Source: Acidimicrobiaceae bacterium (GTDB lineage Bacteria > Actinomycetota > Acidimicrobiia > Acidimicrobiales > UBA8190). Taken from it: a stretch of 36,004 nt of DNA. Where the stretch lies: assembly GCA_003151475.1 (NCBI GenBank), contig PLXQ01000010.1, positions 13,548 through 49,551 of the forward strand, read 5' to 3'. Of this stretch, positions 7,482 to 17,521 are shown piece after piece (position 1 is the first letter of the stretch; every line of letters starts with the position of its first letter). Under the pieces are notes generated by a model. That model worked only from the letters and a program-made list of their open reading frames with translations. It was not told where the DNA came from and did not search any database. Made by a program: the position numbers and the translations under genes.

Positions 7482-9030
7482 GGGTCGCGCCAGCGGCGCA
7501 GGTCGCGCGCCAGGAGAAGCTCCGCCTCGCGCGGCCCCCAGGTCCCGGCCTGGTAGTGCGCCAGGGGAACGCCGTCTTCGGACCAGGCTTCGAGGAAGGG
7601 GTCGGCGATCCGCCAGGCCTGCTCCACCTCGTCGGTGCGGATGAACAAGGTGGCGTCGCCGATCATGGCGTCATGGAGCAGTCGTTCGTAGCCGTCGGTG
7701 CGGGGACCGGGGAAGGTCTCGGCGTAGGAGAAGTCCATCCCCACCGAGCGGACGCGGAAGGCCTCCCCGGGCACCTTGGCCCCGAAGCGCAGACAGATGC
7801 CGTCGTCGGGCTGGATGCGCAGGATCAGGGCGTTGGGCCGCAGATCGCGGGTGAGCGCGCCTCCGAAAGCCAGGTGGGGGACGCGCTGGAACTCGAGGGT
7901 CACCTCCGTCGAGCGCTTGGGCAGGCGCTTGCCGGTGCGGATGTAGATGGGCACCCCGGCCCAGCGCCAGTTGTCGACGGCGAGCTTCATGGCCACGAAG
8001 GTCTCGATCCGGCTGTAGGGGTCGACATCGGGTTCCTGGCGGTAGCCGGGGACCTCGTTGCCCTCGATGAAACCGGTCGTGTACTGGGCCCGCACGGCCG
8101 CTCCCACCGCCTCGTCGACGCTCGGGATGACGACGGCCTGGAGGAGCTTGACCTTCTCGTCGCGGATGCTCTGGGCGGCGATGGCGGCCGGTGGTTCCAT
8201 GAGGGTGAGCGCCAGCACCTGCATGACGTGGTTCTGGACGATGTCGCGCAGCGCCCCGGCCGTCTCGTAGAAGCCGCCGCGGTGCTCGACGCCGAGCTGC
8301 TCGGCCACGGTGATCTGGATGTTGTCGATGTAGCGCCGGTTCCAGACGGGTTCGAAGATGGCGTTGGCGAAGCGCAGGGCCAGAACGTTCTGGACGGTCT
8401 CCTTGCCCATGTAGTGGTCGATGCGGAAGATCGACGATTCGTCGAAGGCCTCATGGAGCGTGGCGTTCAGCGCCAGGGCGCCCTGGAGGTCGCGACCGAA
8501 GGGCTTCTCCACCAGCAGCCGGGCGAAGGCGCCATCGGGACCCGGCGTCGAGCATCCGTGCTTTCCGAGGGCGGTGGCCACGGGGCCGAAGAGGTCGGGG
8601 ACCGTGGCCAGATAGAAGATCCGGTTGCCGGAGGTGCCGTAGGTCTTGTCGGCGTCGTCGAGGACCACCCGTAATTGCTCGAAGGTGTCGGGGTCGGCGT
8701 ACTCGCCCGAGATGTAGCGGAAGCGCTTCACGACCTCCTTCCACGCCGCCGTTGGCTTCGGGACCGCCTTCAGCGCCACGTTTCTGAAGTCGTCGTCGCT
8801 CCACGCCGTGCGGGCCACCCCCACCACGGCGAAGCCGGCGGGCAGCGCCCCGTGGTCGGCCAGGCTGGCGATGGCGGGCAGCAGCTTCCGGGCCGTCAGG
8901 TCCCCCGAGGCGCCGAAGACGACGAGGACGAGGGGCGGGGGAGTGGTGACGGAGTCGAGCTCGTGGCCGACGGCGACGACGGACGCGTCGAGGTCGATGT
9001 CGTCGACGTCGAGGCCCGGGGTCTCGACGA

Positions 9031-9034
<4 letters not shown>
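7478..9034 (-). CDS. zwf: Glucose-6-phosphate 1-dehydrogenase
   Basis: This 518-residue enzyme oxidises glucose 6-phosphate to 6-phosphogluconolactone, normally with NADP+. The nucleotide-binding motif GASGDLTARK is at 41-50 and the substrate and catalytic signature RIDHYMGKETVQN at 204-216. The N-terminal 35 residues are an acidic extension with no clear role. Its ATG at 9032-9034 overlaps the gnd stop (ATGA), and its own stop overlaps the pgl start (GTGA). The three oxidative pentose phosphate genes are therefore coupled in the order gnd-zwf-pgl. No OpcA-like allosteric partner gene, which often accompanies actinobacterial zwf, is seen in this window. Confidence 0.96.
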
Positions 9035-9966
<932 letters not shown>

Positions 9967-10034
9967 TTTCTGTCGCCTCTCTGTGGTGCCGGCCTCTCGC
10001 TGCCAGCCGATGTGCCGGTGTCAGCCTGTTGGTG

Positions 10035-11426
10035 TCAGCCGATGTCGGACATGTCGTCGGCGGCCACCCGGATGACGCGTCGGCCGTGGGTGAGGAGACT
10101 GCGGTGGTCGCCCAGCGACTGCGCCGCGATCAGGATGCCGAAGTCGTAGTCCTTCTCGGGGATGGGGACCTCGGGTCCGGGGGTGGCCGAGACGATCTGC
10201 ACGGCCACCACCGTGTTGGGCCCGCCCTTGTGCAGCTGACCGGTCGAGTGCAGAAAGCGCGGGCCGTAGCCGGCGGTGACCGGTGCGCCGTCGAGATGGT
10301 CCCGGACCCGGCGGCGCAGCGTCTGCATGGCGGCGTCCTGGCCGAAGGGCAGATAGGCCTGCAGCGATACGTAGTCACCGGCACCGACGGTCTCTGTCAG
10401 CCAGGCGAGGACACCCGAGGCGTCGGCCGTCTCCACCGGCGGCAGAGGGAGCTGGGCCAGGGCGTCGTTGGTGTTCTTCTTGGACTCGGCCACATTGGGC
10501 TCGTCGAAGGGATCGATGCCGAGGACGTGGCCGCAGATGGCGACGGCCACCTCCCACCGGTAGAACTGCTCGGCCACGTCCGCCGGCTGCGTGGGGTGCA
10601 GGGGGACGATGTGGCGGTCGGGTCCCTCTTCGGGATCGGTGGTGGGGACGGGGATGCAGCCGATGCCGCGTTTGCCCGTCGACTCGGCGATGAGCTGCTC
10701 CACCCAGAGCCCGAACGAGGCGTAGGCCTCGGGCACGATCACCGTGACCTTGTCCCGGCCCTTCTTGGCGTCCTCGCCCATGGCCATGCCGAGGCCGGCC
10801 GCCTCGAGCAACTCGGCATCGAGGGCCCGGCCGCAGAGCTCGGCGATGTCGTAACCGATCAGGGCGGCGGGCACCATGCCGAAGTACGACATGACCGAGT
10901 ACCGGCCGCCGATGTCGGGCTGGTTCTCGAAGCAGCGGTTGAAGCCCCGCTCCTTGGCCACCGTGGCCAACGGCGTCGCGGGGTCGGTGATCACGGCGTA
11001 GCGGCTGGGGTCGGGCAACTGGCTCCAGGCATGGGCCAGTAAGACGTTCGGTTCCAAAGTGGAGCCCGACTTGGACGACACGAGGACGAAGGCATCGGAG
11101 AAATCGAGGCTTCCCACGGTGGCCGGGTGAGTGGTGTCGCACACCACCAGCCGGCGGCGCCCCGTTCCCGCACCGCCGGGGGTGCCCGTCGCGGTGAGCA
11201 CCGACTCGAGCACGGCGGGACCGAGCGACGAGCCGCCCATGCCCAGCAGGATGACGGTCGACTGCTCGATACCGGCCGCCCACGAGGTGATGTCGGCCGC
11301 TTCGGACTCGATGCGCCGGGGAACGTCCAGCCAGCCGAGCCGGTTGGGCGAGACGTTGCCGTCGGGCCACAACGAGGCGTCGCGGTCCTGCAGTTTCTTG
11401 ATCAGGACGGTGGCGTCATCGGTCAT
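10035..11426 (-). CDS. pgi: Glucose-6-phosphate isomerase
   Basis: This 463-residue protein of the phosphoglucose isomerase family interconverts glucose 6-phosphate and fructose 6-phosphate. The sugar isomerase (SIS) domains show LGMGGSSLGP (61-70) and the phosphate-binding loop SSKSGSTLEPN (117-127). A catalytic-region equivalent lies near DIGGRYSVMSYFG. It is shorter than the E. coli enzyme (about 550) and resembles the Pgi half of the transaldolase-Pgi fusion proteins found in some bacteria. Here it stays a separate gene directly after tal (18 bp). The ATG at 11424-11426 is the only reasonable start. Confidence 0.92.
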   Translation of the reverse strand: MTDDATVLIKKLQDRDASLWPDGNVSPNRLGWLDVPRRIESEAADITSWAAGIEQSTVILLGMGGSSLGPAVLESVLTATGTPGGAGTGRRRLVVCDTTHPATVGSLDFSDAFVLVSSKSGSTLEPNVLLAHAWSQLPDPSRYAVITDPATPLATVAKERGFNRCFENQPDIGGRYSVMSYFGMVPAALIGYDIAELCGRALDAELLEAAGLGMAMGEDAKKGRDKVTVIVPEAYASFGLWVEQLIAESTGKRGIGCIPVPTTDPEEGPDRHIVPLHPTQPADVAEQFYRWEVAVAICGHVLGIDPFDEPNVAESKKNTNDALAQLPLPPVETADASGVLAWLTETVGAGDYVSLQAYLPFGQDAAMQTLRRRVRDHLDGAPVTAGYGPRFLHSTGQLHKGGPNTVVAVQIVSATPGPEVPIPEKDYDFGILIAAQSLGDHRSLLTHGRRVIRVAADDMSDIG

Positions 11427-11444
11427 GGGGGCAAACCCTTCTGG

Positions 11445-12578
11445 TCAGTGTCCGGCCGCCAGGGCATTGGCCTTGTCGGTGAGTGACTGCATGAGCTCGT
11501 CGAAGGACTTGGAGAAGCTGGCCACTCCCTCGTCCTCCAGGGTCCGGCCCACGTCGGCCATGTCGACGCCGAGCGCCTCGAGCCGGGCCAACACCCGGGC
11601 CGACTGTTCGGGATGGGCGTCGATGGTCCGGGCCACGATGCCGTGGTCGAGGAAAGCGTCGATAGTGGCGTCGGGCATGGTGTTTACCGTGTCGGGACCG
11701 ATGAGGTTGTCGACATAGGCCAGGTCGGGATAGGCCGGGTTCTTGGTCGAGGTCGAGGCCCACAACGGGCGTTGCACCTTCGCCCCCCGTGCCGCCAGCG
11801 CCTCCCAGCGCGGTCCGCCGAAGACCTTCACGAAGCGTTGGTACGCCTGCTGGGCCTGGGCGATGGCGGCCATGCCCCGGACGGCGAGCAGGGCCTGCTT
11901 GGCCGTCTCGTCGGCCGCCTGGGCGGCGGCCGTCTCCAGTCGCCGGTCCACTTCGGTGTCCACCCGGCTGACGAAGAACGAGGCCACGCTGCCGATGCCC
12001 GAGAGATCGGACGTCCCGGCGGCGACGGCGTCCTCGAGGCCGCCCACATAGGCCTCCATGACGTCGTCGTAGCGCTCGAGGCTGAAGATCAGAGTGACGT
12101 TGATGCTCCGGCCCTCGCCGATCATCGTCCGGATGGCGGGCACGCCCTCGACGGTGGCGGGGATCTTCACGAACAGGTTGGGCCGGTCGATGCGCTCGTG
12201 CAGCTCACGAGCCGACGCGACGGTGCCCGACGTGTCATGGGCCAGCGCCGGCGCCACTTCGATCGAGACGTAGCCGTCCACGCCGTTCGATGATTCGTGA
12301 ACGGGTCGCAGGACGGCCAGGGCGTCGATGATGTCGGTGATCACCAGCTCCCAGTACGAAGCCTCCACTGTGTGCGACTCGAGCAGGCTCTTGAACTGCT
12401 CGTCGTAGTCGGCCACGCCTTCGATGGCCTTGGCGAAGATGGTGGGGTTGGAGGTGACACCCCGGATCCCCTGGTCCACCAGTTTCTGCAGCTTGCCCTG
12501 GGCCAGATAGTCGCGTCGGAGGTTGTCGAGCCAGGGGCTCTGACCTTGCTGCGCATAGAGATCGTCGAGTGTCGTCAT
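11445..12578 (-). CDS. tal: Transaldolase
   Basis: This 377-residue enzyme transfers the dihydroxyacetone unit between sedoheptulose 7-phosphate and glyceraldehyde 3-phosphate. It starts MTTLDDLYAQQGQSPWLDNL and carries the conserved GIRGVTSNPTIFAKAI motif (38-52). The Schiff-base lysine is Lys138 in NLFVKIPAT, followed by INVTLIFSLERY. The frame is open 68 codons further upstream into tkt, but that part is non-homologous. The ATG at 12578 has the Shine-Dalgarno AAGGGAA about 6 bases upstream. It lies between tkt (88-bp GC-rich spacer) and pgi (18 bp). Confidence 0.95.
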   Translation of the reverse strand: MTTLDDLYAQQGQSPWLDNLRRDYLAQGKLQKLVDQGIRGVTSNPTIFAKAIEGVADYDEQFKSLLESHTVEASYWELVITDIIDALAVLRPVHESSNGVDGYVSIEVAPALAHDTSGTVASARELHERIDRPNLFVKIPATVEGVPAIRTMIGEGRSINVTLIFSLERYDDVMEAYVGGLEDAVAAGTSDLSGIGSVASFFVSRVDTEVDRRLETAAAQAADETAKQALLAVRGMAAIAQAQQAYQRFVKVFGGPRWEALAARGAKVQRPLWASTSTKNPAYPDLAYVDNLIGPDTVNTMPDATIDAFLDHGIVARTIDAHPEQSARVLARLEALGVDMADVGRTLEDEGVASFSKSFDELMQSLTDKANALAAGH

Positions 12579-12666
12579 GGCAATTCCCTTGTCCTTCTCT
12601 CGATGGCGGTGGCCGTGGTCGACCCCTCGGCACCGGCGCCGGCGCCGAGGGCCCGGGCGCCCCGGG

Positions 12667-14646
12667 TCACGCGAGGAGCGCCCGCGCCCGCGCCACCACG
12701 TTCTCGGTCGTGTACCCGAAATGCTCGAGAACCTCACCACCGGGCGCCGAGGCGCCGAAATGGTCGATGGAGATGGAGTCATCGGCGTAGCGGTCCCAAC
12801 CGAACGAGGCGCCCGCCTCGACGGCCAGCGTGGCGATCTCGGGCGGTAAGACGCCCAGCCGGTACTCCTCGTCCTGCAGGGCGAACAGCTCCCACGAGGG
12901 AAGAGAGACCACCCGGGCCCGCACGGCCTCGCCGCCGGAACCGGCGGCCAGGGCCCGGGCCGCCTCCACGCAGAGATGGACCTCGCTCCCGGTGCCCACC
13001 AGGATCACGTCGGGATCGGCGTCCTCGGCCTCGACGAGGATGTAACCGCCGGCCGCCACTCCGTCGGCGGCCTCGGCCGTTCCTTCGAGCACGGGCACGT
13101 TCTGCCGGGTGAGCGCCAGGCCCGTCGGCCCGTTGGAATCGACGGCGATCCGCCAGGCGTGGGCCGTCTCGTTGGCGTCGGCCGGCCGGATCACCCGCAT
13201 GCCGGGCATGGCCCGCATGGCGGCCAGGTGCTCGACGGGTTGATGGGTGGGGCCATCCTCACCGAGTCCGACGGAGTCGTGCGTCCACGAGTAGATGACA
13301 TGAGCCTCGCTGAGAGCGGCCAGCCGGACGGCCGGTCGCATGTAGTCGCTGAAGATGAAGAAGGTGCCGCCGACGGGCAGTACCCCTCCGTGCAGCGCCA
13401 ACCCGTTCATCACCGCCCCCATGGCGTGCTCCCGGATCCCGAAGTGGATCTGGGCCCCGGCGGGGGTCTGCTTCTCCTGGGCCTGGCCGTCGTTCAGCGC
13501 CACCCCGTTGTTCTCGGTGAGATCGGCCGACCCCGCCATCAGACCGGGGATGGACCCGACCGTGGCGTTGATGCAGGCGTTGACGGCCCGCCGGGTGGCG
13601 GTCTCGTCCCCCGCCTTGAAGGTGGGCAGGTTCTTCTCCCACCCGGCGACGCCCCGACCGGCCTGGCCCGCCTCCCAGGCCTGGCGGTCGCCCGTCCAGC
13701 CCTCGAAGCGCGTCTGCCATTGCTTCCGGCGTTCCCGGCCCCGGCCGGACGAGCCCCGGTAGTACTCGAGGACCTCGTCGGGGACCCAGAAGCTCTTGTC
13801 GACCGGAAGCCCCAGGATCTCCTTGGTCTTGGCGATCTCCTCGTCGCTCAGCGGCGATCCGTGAGCGGCGGCGGTGTCCATCACATCCGGTGCCGGCCAG
13901 CCGATGTGGCTGCGCAACGAGATCATGGACGGCTTGTCCTCCACCGCCATTGCCCGCCGCAGGGCGGCTTCCAGGGCGCCGGTGTCGTTGGCCACCTCGC
14001 CGATGTCCTCGGTGTGCCAGCCGTAGGCGGCGAAGCGCCCGGGGACGTTGTCGGAGTAGGCCAGCTCGGTGGGGCCGTCGATGGAGATGTGGTTGTCGTC
14101 GTAGACGTAGATCAGCCGCCCGAGCCCGAGGTGACCGGCCAGGGACGCCGCTTCGTGGCTGACCCCTTCTTCGAAGTCGCCGTCGGAGCAGAAGACGAAG
14201 GTGTAGTGGTCGACCAGCTCGGGCCCGTAGCGGGCCCGCAGCCAGCGCTCGGCCAGCCCCAGCCCCACCCCGTTGCCCACGCCCTGGCCGAGCGGACCGG
14301 TCGTCACCTCGACGCCGGTGGTCAGGTGGATCTCGGGATGCCCCGGGGTGCTGCTGCCCCACTGCCGGAACTGCTTCAGGTCATCGAGGGTGAGCCCGTA
14401 ACCGGTCAGGTACAGCATCGAATAGAGCAGGATCGACGCGTGGCCGCACGACAGCACGAACCGGTCCCGGTCGGGCCACTTGGGCTCCTCCGGGTCGTGG
14501 TTCATCACCCGGGTCCACAGGACATGGGTCAGGGGGGCGAGGGCCATAGCCGTCCCGCTGTGGCCCGAGTTCGCCTTCTTCGGCGCGTCCATGGCCAAGC
14601 CCCGGATGACATTGATCCCCAGCTGCTCCAACGCGTCATCGCTCAC
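12667..14646 (-). CDS. tkt: Transketolase
   Basis: This thiamine-diphosphate enzyme of about 659 residues moves two-carbon ketol units between pentose and hexose phosphates. Near the N-terminus it has KKANSGHSGTAMALAPL (substrate loop), then the ThDP/metal motif SDGDFEEGVSHEAASLAGHL with YDDNHISIDG, and in the second half the pyrimidine-domain segment GLGEDGPTHQPVEHLAAMRA. The C-terminal domain ends FGYTTENVVARARALLA. The start is uncertain. A TTG at 14664 overlaps the upstream stop (TTGA) and GTG codons occur at 14655 and 14646. I chose 14646 because GGTGGG lies 4 bases before it and homology begins at VSDDALEQLG. Confidence 0.93.
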   Translation of the reverse strand: MSDDALEQLGINVIRGLAMDAPKKANSGHSGTAMALAPLTHVLWTRVMNHDPEEPKWPDRDRFVLSCGHASILLYSMLYLTGYGLTLDDLKQFRQWGSSTPGHPEIHLTTGVEVTTGPLGQGVGNGVGLGLAERWLRARYGPELVDHYTFVFCSDGDFEEGVSHEAASLAGHLGLGRLIYVYDDNHISIDGPTELAYSDNVPGRFAAYGWHTEDIGEVANDTGALEAALRRAMAVEDKPSMISLRSHIGWPAPDVMDTAAAHGSPLSDEEIAKTKEILGLPVDKSFWVPDEVLEYYRGSSGRGRERRKQWQTRFEGWTGDRQAWEAGQAGRGVAGWEKNLPTFKAGDETATRRAVNACINATVGSIPGLMAGSADLTENNGVALNDGQAQEKQTPAGAQIHFGIREHAMGAVMNGLALHGGVLPVGGTFFIFSDYMRPAVRLAALSEAHVIYSWTHDSVGLGEDGPTHQPVEHLAAMRAMPGMRVIRPADANETAHAWRIAVDSNGPTGLALTRQNVPVLEGTAEAADGVAAGGYILVEAEDADPDVILVGTGSEVHLCVEAARALAAGSGGEAVRARVVSLPSWELFALQDEEYRLGVLPPEIATLAVEAGASFGWDRYADDSISIDHFGASAPGGEVLEHFGYTTENVVARARALLA

Positions 14647-14660
14647 GCGGCCCACCGTAC

Positions 14661-15827
14661 TCAACGACGGGAGTCAGGAGTGTCGCGCAAGAGAGCCATC
14701 GAGGCGGTGAATCCGTGGACGAAGTTCTGCCCGCCCACCGGTCCGATCTCCCCGGCGGCGAAGCAACCGGCGAGGGGGACGGGACCGAGCAGATCGGTCA
14801 GCACCCGGACGTCGTGGTGCGGCTCGTCGAACAGCCGCGAACCCCGCCCGTTGCAGGTGAAGACGAGCGCCCCGTCGGCCTCGTGGCCCTTCAGAAGCAC
14901 GTGCAGATCCTCGTCGGCCGTCCGTGCGTCGCGCAGATGGAACTGCACCGTCGTCCCCACGGGCATGACGTCGCCCACGGCGATGGCCCCCGTCGTCCGG
15001 TCGGCGCCGAGCACGCTGCGCAACAGGAAGTCGCCCCGCCCGAACGACTCCCGGTGCTCGTCGATCACCCGGCCCAGCTGCAGCCCACCCATCTCGAGCA
15101 GCGCCACCTCTTCTTCGGTTAGCGCCCCGTGGGCCTGGGACACGAGCCTCTCGAGCGCCGGCGCCCCGGCCAGCTCGAGGATCACATTGCGGTCGGAGCG
15201 GGTCACCACGACCGGTTGCCCGAAGGGCCGGCATCCCTGCGAGACCACCGTCTCCACTCCGACCCCGGGACCGAGCAACACCGCAACGGCTCCCGAGGTC
15301 ATGAGCCGCCGCCCGATGGCCAGCCGGTTGCCGCCCGGGGCGTGGGCGGCCGAGGCCATTCCCCCGACCACGGGCAGACCGGGATAGCGCCTCCCCACCC
15401 AGGCGAGGAACCGGTCGGCCGGGAAGCTGAAGGGATCGGCCATCAGCAGAAGCGCCTGGGGAGTGAAGGCGATCTCGTCGGGCCAGCCGCCTACCACCAG
15501 CTCGCCACTGCCGGCGTCCTCGGTGGCGGTCAGGGCCATGGGCAGAAGCGGCCCCGTGCGCGCCGCGAAGAGCGAGATAGCGGCGGTCTGCTCGACCTCG
15601 CGATGGGGGCCGACGATCGACTCGGCGGCCACCCCGAGCAGCACCAACGGATGCAGGATGTCGTCGATGGCGGCCACGGTGTCCTCGAGGGCGCCGGCGA
15701 AAGGTGCGGTGACGAAGACGAAGGCCAGATCGGGACGTTCGCCGAACCGGTCGAGGATCTCCCCGGCCACCTCGCCCACGGCATGGGCAGGGACCGGGTG
15801 TTCGCTCAGGGCGGCGGCGAACGGCAT
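14661..15827 (-). CDS. FIST-domain sensory protein
   Basis: The protein has 388 residues and starts MPFAAALSEHPVPAHAVGEV. It fits the FIST N plus FIST C architecture, thought to bind small ligands in signal transduction. The N-terminal half carries FVFVTAPFAGALEDTVAAID and LVLLGVAAESIVG; the C-terminal half has HVLLKGHEADGALVFTCNGR and PLAGCFAAGEIGPVGGQNFV, the typical FIST_C ending that describes reporting of a new versus old state. It has no attached kinase, GGDEF or methyl-accepting domain and no membrane segment, so it would be a free-standing cytoplasmic sensor. The frame extends upstream into nagA, but the ATG at 15827 is where homology starts. It sits 25 bp after nagA and overlaps or abuts tkt. 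Confidence 0.85.
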   Translation of the reverse strand: MPFAAALSEHPVPAHAVGEVAGEILDRFGERPDLAFVFVTAPFAGALEDTVAAIDDILHPLVLLGVAAESIVGPHREVEQTAAISLFAARTGPLLPMALTATEDAGSGELVVGGWPDEIAFTPQALLLMADPFSFPADRFLAWVGRRYPGLPVVGGMASAAHAPGGNRLAIGRRLMTSGAVAVLLGPGVGVETVVSQGCRPFGQPVVVTRSDRNVILELAGAPALERLVSQAHGALTEEEVALLEMGGLQLGRVIDEHRESFGRGDFLLRSVLGADRTTGAIAVGDVMPVGTTVQFHLRDARTADEDLHVLLKGHEADGALVFTCNGRGSRLFDEPHHDVRVLTDLLGPVPLAGCFAAGEIGPVGGQNFVHGFTASMALLRDTPDSRR

Positions 15828-15852
15828 TGCTCTTGACCCTACCCGTCGCCCT

Positions 15853-16980
15853 TCAGACCCCCGTACGCGCCGGCCATGCCACCTCGCCGCAGATCCACAC
15901 CCTTTCGACCTCCAGATCGGATCCGAGCGCCACCAGATCGGCCCGGCGTCCGGGGCCGATCGCGCCCCGGTCCGAGAGATCGAGCAGGGCGCCCGGCGTC
16001 GCGCTGGCGGCGCCACAGGCGTCGGCCAGATCGATCCCGGCCACCTGCACCGAGTTGGACACGGCCCGCTCCATCCGCAGCACCGAACCGACGAGGGTCC
16101 CGTCGCGCATCCGCGGCGGTTCGCCCGCCGCGCCGAGCACCATCTCGACGGCGCTGCTGCTGTTCCCGGTGGCCACGGCGTCGGTGACGAGAACCGTCCG
16201 TGACGCCCCCTTGGCGCCGAAGGCCATGCGCACCAGAGCCGGATGGATATGGACGAGATCGGCGATCAGCGACACGGCGAGACGGTCGTCGGACAGCGCG
16301 GCACCGAGAAGACCGGGCTCCCGGGGGCGAAACGGGCCCATGGCGTTACCCAGATGGGTGACGAGCCGCGCCCCGGCGTCGGCCGCCCGCCGGGCCACAT
16401 CCACATCGCAGGCGGAATGCCCGAGGGACACGAGCACACCGGCGCCGCTCAGTTGCTCGATGGCGTCGAGGGCGCCGGTGAGCTCGGGGGCGAGGGTCAC
16501 TATCGCCACCCCCGGCCCGAGGCTCCCGAGCCAGCTCCGGTCGACGGATCGGGCCAGATAGGCCGGGTCGTGGGCGCCCGCCACGGCCAGGAAGGGGCCC
16601 TCGAGATGGGCCCCGGCGATGGCGGGCCGGAGGCCGGGGGGCCGACCCGCCGCCGCGGTCACCCGGGCCAGAGAGGCCTCCATCTCGTTCCGGGGGGCGG
16701 AGATCAAGGTCGGGCACCACGTGGTCACTCCCTGGGAGAGAAGCTCGGCGTCGAGCACGTCCCAGTCGCCGTCGGTGGCGCCGGCCACGTCCACGGCGCC
16801 GATGCCGTTCATCTGCAGATCGACGAATCCCGGGGCCAGCACCTGGTGGGTGACGGGCCCGGTGGCGGGGCCGACACCGGTGATCAGCCCCCCGTCGATC
16901 TCCACCTGGCCGGGCGAGATCGGCCCCGAGGCCGTGACAACGGTGGCCGCTCGCACGACGGTGGCGGTGGCGCTCGTCAT
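15853..16980 (-). CDS. nagA: N-acetylglucosamine-6-phosphate deacetylase
   Basis: This 375-residue amidohydrolase removes acetate from GlcNAc-6-phosphate in amino-sugar and cell-wall recycling. It follows the E. coli NagA pattern: APGFVDLQMNGIGAVDV (49-65, the QxNG variant without the HxH pair), AHLEGPF (124-130) with metal ligand Glu127, SLGHSACD with His188, THLGNAM with His209, ADLVHIHP with His245, and VTDAVATG with catalytic Asp267. The usual HLFNAM reads HLGNAM here. The frame is open 135 codons further upstream through the divergent thioesterase gene, but that is a shadow. The ATG at 16980 is used. It begins the long minus-strand run. No nagB is present in the window. Confidence 0.9.
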   Translation of the reverse strand: MTSATATVVRAATVVTASGPISPGQVEIDGGLITGVGPATGPVTHQVLAPGFVDLQMNGIGAVDVAGATDGDWDVLDAELLSQGVTTWCPTLISAPRNEMEASLARVTAAAGRPPGLRPAIAGAHLEGPFLAVAGAHDPAYLARSVDRSWLGSLGPGVAIVTLAPELTGALDAIEQLSGAGVLVSLGHSACDVDVARRAADAGARLVTHLGNAMGPFRPREPGLLGAALSDDRLAVSLIADLVHIHPALVRMAFGAKGASRTVLVTDAVATGNSSSAVEMVLGAAGEPPRMRDGTLVGSVLRMERAVSNSVQVAGIDLADACGAASATPGALLDLSDRGAIGPGRRADLVALGSDLEVERVWICGEVAWPARTGV

Positions 16981-17005
16981 GGCCGTCGTACGGTACCTTC
17001 TCGAC
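16981..17005. promoter_or_regulatory. Overlapping divergent promoters, nagA / thioesterase
   Basis: Only 25 bp separate the two divergent starts. On the plus strand TACCTT (16994-16999) stands 6 bases before the GTG, a spacing expected for a leaderless transcript. On the minus strand TACCGT (complement of 16990-16995) stands 9 bases before the nagA ATG. The two -10-like hexamers overlap by two bases, so the promoters would compete. The -35 boxes would lie inside the opposite genes; none is convincing. Confidence 0.4.
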
Positions 17006-17410
17006 GTGTCTGATCCCCGGGTGCAGGTGCCGCCCAATTGCGACCTCACCCTGGGCATGGTCTGCATCGAGAAGTCCGAGCCCGGGCGCACCACGTGGCA
17101 GATGCCGGCTGACGAGCGCTTCACCAACCCCGTCGGCATCATCCAGGGGGGCTTCCTGGCAGCATGTTGTGATTCGGCCATGGGCGCCTCCGCCGTCACC
17201 TGGGCCCAGGGGAAGAAGGTCTTCTCCTCCAACGCCGAGATGAAGGTCAGCTTTCTCGCCCCCGTCCGGGCGGGCGGCACCCTCACCTGTGCGGCCCGGG
17301 TGGTCTCGGGGGGTAGCCGGGTGGCGTTCGTGGAGGCCGAACTGACGAACGACGAGGGCCGTCTGGTGGCCAAGGCCAGCTCCACCTACCTTTTCTCTCC
17401 CCGGACCTGA
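17006..17410 (+). CDS. PaaI-type hotdog thioesterase
   Basis: This 134-residue hotdog-fold protein resembles PaaI-like acyl-CoA thioesterases. It has FTNPVGIIQGGFLAACCDSA in the place of the usual N..G.xHGG....D motif. Asn41 and Asp56 are kept, but the usual histidine before GG is Gln47. Core strands NAEMKVSFLAPVRAGGTLTC and RVAFVEAELTNDEGRLVAKA follow, ending in SSTYLF. The likely reaction is hydrolysis of an acyl- or aryl-CoA; the substrate is unknown and the His-to-Gln change makes activity less certain. GTG at 17006 is preferred; ATG at 16979 would add nine residues and overlap the nagA start codon. It probably forms homotetramers, as in the family. Confidence 0.8.
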   Translation: MSDPRVQVPPNCDLTLGMVCIEKSEPGRTTWQMPADERFTNPVGIIQGGFLAACCDSAMGASAVTWAQGKKVFSSNAEMKVSFLAPVRAGGTLTCAARVVSGGSRVAFVEAELTNDEGRLVAKASSTYLFSPRT

Positions 17411-17521
17411 CGCTTCGGCCCCGTGGCCGAGCGGTGAGGGGGCCGGGGTCACGAGGACGCCGACTGCTTGCCTACGCTTGTCGCAGCGGGGGAGGATGGT
17501 CGATCACCACTGAGGAGGACC

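Noticed and set aside
12976..15387. An 803-residue plus-strand open frame opposite tkt and the FIST gene
   Set aside because: It is the complement of two well-supported genes, has no recognisable domain and has the Gly/Val/Asp/His-rich composition of antisense frames in GC-rich DNA.
16981..17385. N-terminal extension of NagA by 135 residues
   Set aside because: It lies wholly opposite the thioesterase gene and has no family similarity; NagA proteins start at about the chosen ATG.
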